Shown piece by piece: positions 31,120 to 39,148 of a stretch of 64,000 nucleotides of DNA (the first letter of the stretch is position 1; each line of letters opens with the position of its first letter). Source of the stretch: Methylobacterium thuringiense. Lineage in GTDB: Bacteria; Pseudomonadota; Alphaproteobacteria; Rhizobiales; Beijerinckiaceae. The stretch is taken from assembly GCF_022179645.1 (NCBI RefSeq), contig NZ_BPRA01000001.1:393394-457393 (forward strand), written 5' to 3'. The notes under the pieces were generated by a model, which did not search any database, had not been told where the DNA came from, and saw only the letters and a list, made by a program, of their open reading frames with translations. Both the position numbers and the translations under genes were made by a program.

Positions 31120-31312
31120 CGATGAGCCCCGCAGACGGATGCGTCCGAAGGCGAGGATAGCGGCCGAGGGAAAAAGCTTTCGTTACCCATCCGCCGAGAT
31201 CGTCAGCGGCGGCGAAGCACGGGCCGGGTCTCCTCAATCGGCGGTTCAGGTCTCGCAGGCTATTCCCGATCCGAACGGGAGCGGCGTCTGGCCGGCGGTT
31301 CGAGGCGGGTCG

Positions 31313-32521
31313 ATGGCGAGTCTCGCACAGGATCTCACGGGTGCGGACATGATCCGTGACCGCATGCGCGGACAGCTGAAGGTCGAGGTGTTTCGCGATC
31401 TCGCGAGCGCCGAAACCCTCTGGCGCGGCCTGGAAACCGCGCCGGACGCGGTGGCGACGCCCTATCAGCGCTTCGACTGGGTCGCGGCCTACGTCGCCGG
31501 GACGCAGGCGGCGGAGTCCCTGCGGATCATGGTGCTGCGCGATGCGGCCGGCCGGCCGCTGGCGCTGCTGCCGCTGCAGGTCTCGCGGATGCGCGGGCTC
31601 GCGGTCGCCCGCGTGATCGGGGCCAAGCACGCGAACTACCACATGCCGCTCTACGCCTCGCGCCAGGCGGCGGGGCTGTCGGCCGAGGAACTTGAGGCCG
31701 CGCTCGTGCGCGCCGGACGCGCGGCGGGCATCGACGCCTACGCGCTCGATCACCAGCCCCGCTTCTGGGACGGCATCGCCAACCCGCTCGGCGCCGGGGG
31801 CAGGCCCTGCGCCAGCGACGCCTACGGCCTGATGCTCGGCCCGGACCCGGAGGCGACCGTGAAGCGCGCCTTCAGCGCCGACGCCCGCAAGAAGCTGCGC
31901 GCCAAGGAGCGCAAGCTCGTCGAAGCGCATGGGCCGGTCGCTTACGGCACCGCCACGACGCCCGATTCCATCGCGGCGATTCTCAAGGCGTTCCACGCGC
32001 AGAAACGCACCCGCTTCGCCACGATGGGCATCGCGGACCCCTACGCGGACGAAGGCGTGCGGCGCTTCATTGCCGATGCTACGAGCCTTAAAGCCACGGC
32101 CGGCGGCGACGCCCGTCCGGCCATCGAACTTCACGCCCTGAGCGCGACGAAGACCGGCCGGATTCTCGCGACCTTCGGCGGCGCGGTGAACGGCGACCGC
32201 TTCAGCGGGATGTGGACTTCGTTCGACTCCGATCCCGAGATCGGCCGCTTCAGCCCCGGCGACCTGCTGCTGCATCACCTGGTCGGCCAGCAGACCGGCG
32301 CCGGCCGCCGGGCCTTCGACCTCGGCGTGGGCGAGGCACGCTACAAGGCCAGCATCTGCGACGAGACGATCGAACTCGTGGAGGTGCTGATCCCGGTGAC
32401 CCTGCGCGGGCACCTCTTCACCCTCGCGGCGAATGCGGCCTCGGGCCTGAAGCGCCGGATCAAGCGCTCGCCGCGGCTGTGGCGGGCGGCGACCCGCCTG
32501 CGCGCGATGCGGCGGGCCTGA
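31313..32521 (+). CDS. GNAT/FemAB-like acyltransferase of exopolysaccharide type (BioF2-like, CelD/BcsL family)
   Basis: The protein has 402 residues from the ATG at 31313. The frame is open upstream across the divergent intergenic region, but that sequence looks non-coding. The duplicated GNAT-like fold is recognisable from TPYQRFDWVAAYVAG, MVLRDAAGRPLALLPLQVSR, the SADARKKLRAKERKLVE helix and FDLGVGEARYK near the C-terminus. Such proteins occur in polysaccharide clusters and probably acylate a sugar. The Wzc-like gene that follows is convergent and only 4 bp away. Confidence 0.78.
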   Translation: MASLAQDLTGADMIRDRMRGQLKVEVFRDLASAETLWRGLETAPDAVATPYQRFDWVAAYVAGTQAAESLRIMVLRDAAGRPLALLPLQVSRMRGLAVARVIGAKHANYHMPLYASRQAAGLSAEELEAALVRAGRAAGIDAYALDHQPRFWDGIANPLGAGGRPCASDAYGLMLGPDPEATVKRAFSADARKKLRAKERKLVEAHGPVAYGTATTPDSIAAILKAFHAQKRTRFATMGIADPYADEGVRRFIADATSLKATAGGDARPAIELHALSATKTGRILATFGGAVNGDRFSGMWTSFDSDPEIGRFSPGDLLLHHLVGQQTGAGRRAFDLGVGEARYKASICDETIELVEVLIPVTLRGHLFTLAANAASGLKRRIKRSPRLWRAATRLRAMRRA

Positions 32522-32525
32522 TCGT

Positions 32526-34835
32526 TCAGGCCGAGAGGCGAAGCTGCATCTCCGGCTCCGCCGCCGGATCGCGGGCGACGAGCACCTGACCGGCGCCGGC
32601 CTCGGTGGCGAGGGCGTAGAGCGCAACGAGCCCGGAATCGTCCGGCTCGGCATCGGAGGCGATGACCACCGAATCCATGCAGGCCGACAGCGCCGTGAGC
32701 AGGTCGTCGGACGGCTCGCCCGTGATCGCGAGGCGGCAGATCACCCAGTCATAGGCCTGCGCCATGGCGTTGAGGCCGATCGCGAGGCCATGCGGCTCGT
32801 CGAGCAGGACGGCGCGGTCGGCGAGGCCCGCACCGATGACGTGGTGGCGCGAGCCGGCGACCGGATGGATCACGTCGAGGAACGCGGCCTCGCCAGCGAC
32901 GAGATCGGTCAGGCCGGGAGCGCCGCGGTCGGTGGCCTTGCCGCTCACGTCGACTCTGAGCGTCGGCGCCTGGGCGGCGAGCACGCGGACGAGGCCGGCG
33001 GCGAGACCGTCGGTCCCGGCGGCATGGTCCGTCGTCTCGACCACGAGCACGCAGCGTCCGCCCTGGCCGGCCACCGTCCCGAGCCGGTCGATCAGGGCCT
33101 GGAGCGCGAAGCGGTCGTCCTCGTGAGCAAGGGGGCCGGGTTCCGCCTTCGGCGTGGCGTCGGCCGTGGCGGGCATGCGGGAGCTACCGCTGTCGGCAAC
33201 GAGCCGCGGCAGGGTCGCATTCGCGGTGACCATCGTCTCGAAGCCGGCATAGGCCGGCGCGAAATGAGCCGGCGCGAAGTGGGGCGGCTCGCGCAGCGGC
33301 GGCTGCTCGGGCGGCAGCGGCTCCGGATAGTCGATGCGCTCGGCCAGGGGCTCCATGCGCGCGGAGGGTACAGGCTCGGACCGGTCGGCGCCGTCGCGGC
33401 GGTCGAGCGGCTCCGGCGTCGCCAGCAGATGGCGGCCGAGGATTGCGGCGACGGACAACATGAAGGCCAGCGCCGTACTGAACCCGACGACCGGGACCTT
33501 CTTCGGGAAGGAGGGAAGCTCGGGCACCATGGCCCGCGAGACGATGCGCGCGTCGGCGGGCGTGGCGCTCTCGGCATCGCGCGCCGAGGCCTCGCGGTAG
33601 CGCGAGAGATAGGATTCGAGCTGCTCGCGCTGGACCTTGGCCTCGCGTTCCATGGCGCGGAGCTGGATCTCGCTGGAATTGTCCTTGGCGACCACGTCGC
33701 TCTGGCCCTGGACCGTCGCCTGCAGGCTGTCGACGCGGGCGCTGGCGATCTTGGCGTCGTTCTCCAGGGTGCGCACGATGCGCTCGGCGGCAGCCTTGAT
33801 CTGCTTGTCGAGGTCGTCGACCTGCGCCGTCAGCTCCTTGATCCGCGGATGTGCCGGCAGCAGCGTGCGCAGCTCCAGCGCGAGCTGCGCACGCAGAGTC
33901 ATGCGGCTCTCGACCGTGCGGCGGATCAGGTCGTTGTTGGCGACGTCGGGGATCTCGAAGGCGCGGCCCTCCTTGATCATCTCCTTGAGGATCTTCACCC
34001 GGCCGGACAGGTCGGCCTTGACGGTGCGGGCCTGACTGAGCTGGCTCGACAGCTCGCCGAGCTGCTGGCCGCCCAGGGAGGAGCCGGCGGCGCCGGACCC
34101 GATCAGTCCGTGCTTGACGCGGTAGGCGTCGACCTTCGCCTCGGCCTCGGCGACGCGGGCGCGCAGACCGTCGATGTTGGTGCCGAGCCAGGTCGAGGCG
34201 TAGCGGGCCGTGTCGACCTTCGCGGCTTCCAGCGAGGCGATGTAGAGTTCGGAGATCGTGTTGGCAGCCTTGGCGGCGAGTTCGGGATCGCCCGCTCGGA
34301 ACTCGACCTGCAGGATGCGCGACTTGCCGGCTGGATAGACCAACAGCCGCTCGAAATAGGTCTCGAGGACGCGGTCCTCGGGCTTGGCGTCGAGGCTGGA
34401 CCTGCCGAGGCCGGCCATCATCAGGAGGCTGCGGACCAGGCCGGCCTCGCCGACCGTCGTATCGAATTCGGGATTGCCGACGAGGTTCAGCCGGCGGACC
34501 GCCTCGCGGGCGAGGTCGCGGGACATCACGACCTGGACCTGGCTCGCCACCGCCTGCTCGTCGATCGGCTGCGCCGGCTCGCCGCGCTCGGTCGTGGTGC
34601 GGGCGAAGGACGGGTCGCGGCTCTCGAGAAGGATCTTGGCCTCGGCCGTGTAGCGGGGCGCGACCACCTGCACGAACACGCCGGCGCCGACCGCGACCAG
34701 CAGCGTCGGAATCAGGATCCAGGCCCACGCCCGCCGGAGAAGCGGAAACACCTGCGACAGCGTCAGCCCGTCCCGCGCAGATGGCGGGTACGACAGCTGC
34801 GGCGAGGGGTCGATGGTCGAGGTGCGGCGAGGCAT
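32526..34835 (-). CDS. Wzz/Wzc-like exopolysaccharide transport (GumC family) protein
   Basis: The protein has 769 residues from the ATG at 34835 (MPRRTSTIDPSPQ). The Wzz-type N-terminus has one membrane helix (AWILIPTLLVAVGAGVFV), a long periplasmic coiled coil (residues ~200-410) and a second helix preceded by the Pro-rich VPELPSFPKKVPVVGFSTALAF motif. The C-terminal ~200 residues form a BY-kinase-like region, but Walker A is not recognisable and a Tyr cluster is absent, so kinase activity is doubtful. It sets chain length or drives polymer export together with the divergently transcribed Wza-like protein. Confidence 0.85.
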   Translation of the reverse strand: MPRRTSTIDPSPQLSYPPSARDGLTLSQVFPLLRRAWAWILIPTLLVAVGAGVFVQVVAPRYTAEAKILLESRDPSFARTTTERGEPAQPIDEQAVASQVQVVMSRDLAREAVRRLNLVGNPEFDTTVGEAGLVRSLLMMAGLGRSSLDAKPEDRVLETYFERLLVYPAGKSRILQVEFRAGDPELAAKAANTISELYIASLEAAKVDTARYASTWLGTNIDGLRARVAEAEAKVDAYRVKHGLIGSGAAGSSLGGQQLGELSSQLSQARTVKADLSGRVKILKEMIKEGRAFEIPDVANNDLIRRTVESRMTLRAQLALELRTLLPAHPRIKELTAQVDDLDKQIKAAAERIVRTLENDAKIASARVDSLQATVQGQSDVVAKDNSSEIQLRAMEREAKVQREQLESYLSRYREASARDAESATPADARIVSRAMVPELPSFPKKVPVVGFSTALAFMLSVAAILGRHLLATPEPLDRRDGADRSEPVPSARMEPLAERIDYPEPLPPEQPPLREPPHFAPAHFAPAYAGFETMVTANATLPRLVADSGSSRMPATADATPKAEPGPLAHEDDRFALQALIDRLGTVAGQGGRCVLVVETTDHAAGTDGLAAGLVRVLAAQAPTLRVDVSGKATDRGAPGLTDLVAGEAAFLDVIHPVAGSRHHVIGAGLADRAVLLDEPHGLAIGLNAMAQAYDWVICRLAITGEPSDDLLTALSACMDSVVIASDAEPDDSGLVALYALATEAGAGQVLVARDPAAEPEMQLRLSA

Positions 34836-35021
34836 GGCAATCGTCTTTACGCGAAGCAAGACTTCGGCAGGCTGATGGGCCTTCTCCACCAGTAAGACCG
34901 GCCATGGTTTATTGACGGTTAAAGTACGGTTCCGCGCTTGTGTGCGGATGCAGGACGTCAGCTTTCCTTAACCATATCGACGTACAGCGAGGTCGGTCAC
35001 TTCATTACGACGGCGTGTTTC
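34836..35021. promoter_or_regulatory. Divergent promoter region of the Wzc-like and Wza-like genes
   Basis: These 186 bp separate the two divergent polysaccharide export genes. The stretch ~34900-35010 is AT-richer than its surroundings and must hold both promoters. No specific operator is certain. Confidence 0.4.
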
Positions 35022-35594
35022 ATGAACCGGCGTGCTCTCATCCTGGCACTCTCGTCGACGTTGGCGCTCGGGGGCTGCCTGCGTCCGAACTTCCGCACGA
35101 ACGAGCTCGATGCCACCGGCACCGGCTCGATCGCGGCGCGCTACACGTTGTCGGCGGGCGACAAGCTGCGCATCATCGTGTTCGGCCAGGACAACCTCTC
35201 GAACATCTACGCCGTGGACGGGGCGGGCCGCGTGGCCATGCCGCTGATCGGCACCATTCAGGTGGGCGGGCAGACCACGGCGCAGGCGGCGAAGGCCATC
35301 GAAAGCAAGCTCTCCAACGGATTCCTGCGCGAGCCGCACGTCACGGTGGAGATCGACGCCTACCGGCCGTTCTACATCCTCGGCGAGGTCACGACCTCGG
35401 GCCAGTACCAGTACGTCAACGGCATGACCGTCGAGACGGCCGTGGCCATCGCCGCCGGCTTCGGGCCTCGGGCGGCGCGCGACTACGCGGTGCTGACGCG
35501 CGAGGGCCAGGGCGGTCTCGTCAACGGCATCGTGCCGATGAGCTACGCCGTGCGGCCCGGCGACACCATCGTCATCAAGGAGCGCTTCTTCTAA
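35022..35594 (+). CDS. Wza-like outer-membrane polysaccharide export lipoprotein
   Basis: The protein has 190 residues from the ATG at 35022. The lipoprotein signal (MNRRALILALSSTLALGGC) has lipobox LGGC. The Poly_export domain is clear (YTLSAGDKLRIIVFGQDNLSN, GRVAMPLIGTIQVGG) and is followed by a SLBB domain (RPFYILGEVTTSGQYQYVNGMTVETAVAIAAGF). It is short compared with Wza and resembles compact rhizobial exporters such as ExoF/PssN relatives. It should form an export channel with the Wzc-like partner encoded divergently. Confidence 0.88.
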   Translation: MNRRALILALSSTLALGGCLRPNFRTNELDATGTGSIAARYTLSAGDKLRIIVFGQDNLSNIYAVDGAGRVAMPLIGTIQVGGQTTAQAAKAIESKLSNGFLREPHVTVEIDAYRPFYILGEVTTSGQYQYVNGMTVETAVAIAAGFGPRAARDYAVLTREGQGGLVNGIVPMSYAVRPGDTIVIKERFF

Positions 35595-35677
35595 GAGCGC
35601 ACGACCGCCTTCGAACTGGACCCCACCGAGCGCGCGGCGCATAGTCGTCCGCAATCGCGAATCGGGGGAAAGCTCAG

Positions 35678-36070
35678 ATGGATGAGGCGGTTGCGGAGGC
35701 CGAACCGAAAGGCGAGCTGACCGTGCGGACCATCGCCATGCCCGCCGACACGAACGCCAACGGCGACATCTTCGGCGGCTGGGTCATGTCGCAGATGGAC
35801 CAGGCCGGCGGCATTGCCGGGGTCGACCGGGCCCAGGGCCGAGTCGTCACGGTCGCCGTCGACGCGATGACCTTCATCCGCCCCGTGCGTGTCGGCGACG
35901 TGCTCTGCGTCTACACGCAGATCAGCCGCGTCGGCCGCACCTCCATGACCATCGCGGTCGAGGCCTGGGCCCGCCGCTTCCGCACGCAGGTCCGCGAAAA
36001 GGTCACCGCGGCCACCTTCATCTTCGTCTCCATAGACGACGAGGGCAGGCCGAGGCCGATCGCGACGTAG
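35678..36070 (+). CDS. yciA: Acyl-CoA thioesterase (YciA type)
   Basis: The protein has 130 residues and a single hotdog domain. The hallmark TIAMPADTNANGDIFGGWVMSQMDQAGGI includes the catalytic Asp (NGDIFGGW). VTVAVDAMTFIRPVRVGDVLCVYTQISRVGRTS completes the fold. YciA hydrolyses a broad range of acyl-CoAs in the cytoplasm. It stands alone, 83 bp after the Wza-like gene. Confidence 0.9.
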   Translation: MDEAVAEAEPKGELTVRTIAMPADTNANGDIFGGWVMSQMDQAGGIAGVDRAQGRVVTVAVDAMTFIRPVRVGDVLCVYTQISRVGRTSMTIAVEAWARRFRTQVREKVTAATFIFVSIDDEGRPRPIAT

Positions 36071-36221
36071 GTCCACTGCTCGTCGGCGCGCAAAGGTGTG
36101 CGGCCTGAAGACGTCGCGAGAGACGCGCCGGACCGCTCATCGTAACGATGCCGCATCGCGACGCGGTTGACGCTCGGCCCATGACCGAGGCCCTGTCGCG
36201 CCTTCACGGCACGAGAGCATC

Positions 36222-36395
36222 ATGAATCCGTTTCAGGCAATCAAGAAGGCCTATGCCGCGCTGTGCGGCAGCCTCTCGGACACGAGCGACAGGCTCGGAA
36301 GGCAAAACGCGGATCGGCTGAAGCGGCTCGACGCGTACAACGCGCGGTACGGCAAGACGACGCCAAAGAACGGGACGGGCAGCGATCGGCATTGA
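36222..36395 (+). CDS. Possible small protein (57 residues)
   Basis: The ORF starts MNPFQAIKKAYAALCGSLSD and ends KNGTGSDRH. GAGAG lies 5-10 nt upstream of the ATG. It is basic, soluble and has no recognised domain. The codon pattern is plausible but the ORF is short, so it may be non-coding. It lies alone after yciA. Confidence 0.4.
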   Translation: MNPFQAIKKAYAALCGSLSDTSDRLGRQNADRLKRLDAYNARYGKTTPKNGTGSDRH

Positions 36396-36781
36396 GGCGG
36401 CCCCCGGCGGTCCGCCTGTCCATCGGCAAGGGTCCGTCGACCGTTGAGGGTCGGTCATACCGTTTCTGGTTGATTGAAGCGGTTGCCGTCCCTGTCCTCG
36501 CCCCCTGGACGAGGGGGACCGCGCGCAGCGCGGTGGAGTGGGCAGCACCGGACCTATGCCGGCAATACCGCGCCCCCTCCGTCCGCTTCACGGCCACCTC
36601 CCCCAAAGGGGGGGGGAGGGCCCTGCCGCATACCGATCCGATCGAACGAAAACGGTATCAGACCCATACCTACGGCCGGTTGGCTTCGAGTATCCTGCAC
36701 TCACCCGTTGGCACGCGCGAACGCGCACTGCTGCTCGTGCGGCGGATGCCTTCGACCGATCTCGGTCCAAGGCCGCTGGCA
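36396..36781. other. Gene-free region containing a probable dispersed repeat
   Basis: These 386 bp contain no convincing gene. Positions ~36500-36625 hold CCCCCTGGACGAGGGGGA, then CGCGCGCAGCGCG and CCTCCCCCAAAGGGGGGG, all small palindromes. GGTCGGTCATACCGTTT and AACGGTATCAGACC lie on either side (~36448-36465 and ~36648-36662). This looks like a short non-autonomous or REP-like element rather than a gene. Confidence 0.45.
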
Positions 36782-37027
36782 TCAGTGCTTGACGAGGCTT
36801 TCGACGCTCTCGTTCGGGCCGATCCTGCCGGCGAAGCGGGCGAGCTTGCTCAGGCTCTGTTCGGTGAGGCCGCCGGCATTGGCGAAGGTGGCCAGCGCCA
36901 TGCTCACCAGGAATTCGGCCTCGGCCTGGGTCATGGCCCGGCCGCTCAAGGTGCTGGCCGCGCCCTTCACCGCCATGACCGATTGACGAAACGCCTCGTC
37001 GCTCTTGAGCTCTTCAAGTCGCTTCAT
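36782..37027 (-). CDS. Small hypothetical protein
   Basis: The protein has 81 residues from the ATG at 37027 (MKRLEELKSDEAFRQSVMAV). It is soluble and helical, with an acidic/basic pattern (MTQAEAEFLVSMALATFANAGG). The frame is open upstream but that part is not protein-like. Function is unknown. It lies convergent to the region after yciA. Confidence 0.5.
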   Translation of the reverse strand: MKRLEELKSDEAFRQSVMAVKGAASTLSGRAMTQAEAEFLVSMALATFANAGGLTEQSLSKLARFAGRIGPNESVESLVKH

Positions 37028-37276
37028 CGTCCTCCCCGCCCGCGCTCGCCCGTCGGCGTTTGCCGTGGCCCATGCCGGCGAAATGCGCAACGGGGTAAGG
37101 CTGTTCCCCCAAAGCAACGGTCGCGTCGATATGGGGTGATGGCGGGCGGCCGTAGGCCCCGACAGCTGTCGTCGCCACGGACTCGACGCAAACCGCCGGT
37201 ATCGCCGCCGGACTGCCTCGAGTGTTTCGAGACAAACGGGAGCGGGCCGGCGAGAACGGCCCAGGATTCTGTCGTC

Positions 37277-37417
37277 ATGTATCCTGTCGTCGCCGTGCTG
37301 CTCCTGATGGTGTTGGTCGCGATCATCGGAAGCCTTCCGACGACCGGCCCCTGGGGCTTTGCCGCGATCGCGATCATCGTGGCGGCCCTCGTCGTGCCGT
37401 GGACGCAGGCCGAATAG
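37277..37417 (+). CDS. Possible small membrane protein (46 residues)
   Basis: The ORF reads MYPVVAVLLLMVLVAIIGSL...WGFAAIAIIVAALVVPWTQAE, two hydrophobic helices joined by a short loop. A weak AGGA is ~10 nt upstream. Small two-helix proteins like this are common in Rhizobiales but hard to prove. It may be non-coding. Confidence 0.4.
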   Translation: MYPVVAVLLLMVLVAIIGSLPTTGPWGFAAIAIIVAALVVPWTQAE

Positions 37418-37448
37418 GCGCGGTACCTCGCAGCGAGCCGCGACGACG

Positions 37449-37685
37449 CTACTCGGCATCTTCCATCGTCAGGGTCAGGCGCGAGCGCATGACGAAGGCG
37501 CCGGCCTCGTCACGCACCGCGGCCACGAAGTCCTCGCGGTCGAGATCGGCGGAAAGGTCCCGGACGATCGTCGTCATGATGCGCAGGAGCTTGTGCCGCA
37601 CGGCGTCGATATCGGGCAGGTCGAACCCCTCTGTATCGCGCACATGCTCGGTTCCGGTGTGAAGGTCGATGAAGTAGCGCGGCAC
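37449..37685 (-). CDS. DUF6894 family protein
   Basis: The protein has 78 residues. The start MPRYFIDLHTGTEHVRDTEGFDLPDIDAVRHKLL is the hallmark of DUF6894, small proteins especially common in Methylobacteriaceae. Function is unknown. Its presence supports the taxonomic placement. It is followed by a gene-free stretch with a 14-bp palindrome. Confidence 0.75.
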   Translation of the reverse strand: MPRYFIDLHTGTEHVRDTEGFDLPDIDAVRHKLLRIMTTIVRDLSADLDREDFVAAVRDEAGAFVMRSRLTLTMEDAE

Positions 37686-38225
37686 TGGCTCGAGCTCATG
37701 TGGGAATTGTACCCACGATCATATTACGTACGTAATCGATGAGGACGTGACAAGATCGCGCATCCCACTGAAAAACGCGAGTCCTCGCCATGACGGTTTT
37801 TGGCGGTTTTTCAGTCGATCCGCCTCGCATGAAGCAGATCGGGACGATGTCGGACCATTCCGTCGAGCAGGATTCGCCCTACAGCGGGAACTCGGTCTGT
37901 CGAAGGACGCGCCGCGGGCCGGCTAGACGTAGCAACAACTACATGTTGCAGAACAGGAACACGATCGCGGGCACAAAGTCCACGCCATCGACCGTCGTAC
38001 TCCGCGACACCTCCGGGCGAATGTCGCTGTTCCCAATGGGGCAAGACTAGGCTTCCTGGAATGCGGCACGATGCATACCGTGATCAGGCCGGGGAGCATG
38101 AAATCCGCGCCACCTTGCGGCCCCGGAACGGGGTCCGAAAGCAACGGTGCGCAGAGCCCCGAAGTGGCTTCCGGTCGCGGCGGGAAAGCGCCAAGCTGGC
38201 CTTCGCGAAAACCACCGAGAACCCC
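37686..38225. other. Gene-free region between DUF6894 and the collagen-like gene
   Basis: No full gene is supported in these 540 bp. A perfect 14-bp palindrome, ATTACGTACGTAAT, lies at 37723-37736, upstream of the minus-strand DUF6894 gene, and may be an operator. On the minus strand near 37925-38040 a short frame without a start codon reads [19 protein letters not shown] and then ends; it may be a gene remnant. Confidence 0.4.
37723..37736. promoter_or_regulatory. 14-bp perfect palindrome ATTACGTACGTAAT
   Basis: The palindrome lies 38-51 bp upstream of the DUF6894 start codon, in AT-rich sequence. Its placement fits an operator for a dimeric regulator. A chance occurrence cannot be excluded. 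Confidence 0.35.
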
Positions 38226-39137
38226 ATGCTGGTCGACCGATCGCTCAAGGCCGCCGCCTCGGGTCTGTTCCTGGCCATCGGGCTCGCCTGCACGCCGGCA
38301 CGCGCCGAGATCCAGGTCCAGGCTGCGAAGATCACCGCAGGCGAACTCTGGGTGCTCGGGTCGGCGGACGAGCCCGACATCGAGATCACCCTCGACGGCG
38401 GTTTCGCGCGGCGCACCGACGGCAAGGGGCAGTTCGAGTTCCGGATCATCCATCACCCCGCGACCTGCATCGTCACCCTGCGCACCGAGCGCCAGGAACG
38501 CCGCGCCGTCGTCGCCGAATGCGGCCAGCAGGGCCCTCCGGGGCTGCCCGGGCCGATCGGCGCGACGGTCACCTCGATCATACCGGGGCCACCCGGCATG
38601 CCAGGACCGAGCGGGGAGGCGGGTCCGCCGGGGCCTGCCGGAGAGCCGGGAACACCAGGTCCGGCGGGGGAGGCCGGCCCGGCGGGACCGCAGGGCGCGC
38701 GGGGCGATGCCGGCGCCGCCGGATCTCCGGGCGCGGATGGGCGTCCCGGAAGCGATGGCATGAAGGGCGCCGATGGCGCGCCCGGCGAGAAGGGAGAGCC
38801 GGGGCTTGCCGGTCCGGCAGGACCGGCGGGCGAGAAAGGCGAGCCGGGAGCGGTCGGTCCCGAAGGGCCGGCAGGGCCGGCGGGTCCACCGGGGGCCGCC
38901 GGGGAGGCGGGCCCCCCCGGCCCGCCCGGCAGGCCGGGCTCCACGGGTCCTGCGGGGCCGGCAGGCCCCGCCGGCAAGGCCGGCCCTGCCGGGCCGCGCG
39001 GGCCTGCCGGCTCTGCCGGTGCCACCGCGCCGCCGAAAACGCCGGCCCGCGCCCCGAAGGCCGAGTCGGAGACCGGCTCACGCAGTTCGCGCCGCCCCCC
39101 GCCCGAGCCGGATCCCGACCCGGATATCGTGCGGTAG
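38226..39137 (+). CDS. Secreted collagen-like (Gly-X-Y repeat) protein
   Basis: The protein has 303 residues from the ATG at 38226. A signal peptide ([20 protein letters not shown]...ARAEI) is followed by a ~75-residue globular domain with two Cys (ATCIVTL, VAECGQ) and a [21 protein letters not shown] segment. About 180 residues of Gly-X-Y triplets follow (residues ~100-280), rich in GPP, GPAG, GEKGEP and GDAG, with one short break ([11 protein letters not shown]). The C-terminus is Pro/Ser/Arg-rich. The region can form a collagen-like triple helix; bacterial examples act in adhesion or as surface stalks. No sortase or anchor motif is seen. Confidence 0.85.
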   Translation: MLVDRSLKAAASGLFLAIGLACTPARAEIQVQAAKITAGELWVLGSADEPDIEITLDGGFARRTDGKGQFEFRIIHHPATCIVTLRTERQERRAVVAECGQQGPPGLPGPIGATVTSIIPGPPGMPGPSGEAGPPGPAGEPGTPGPAGEAGPAGPQGARGDAGAAGSPGADGRPGSDGMKGADGAPGEKGEPGLAGPAGPAGEKGEPGAVGPEGPAGPAGPPGAAGEAGPPGPPGRPGSTGPAGPAGPAGKAGPAGPRGPAGSAGATAPPKTPARAPKAESETGSRSSRRPPPEPDPDPDIVR

Positions 39138-39148
39138 CGCAGCCACCG

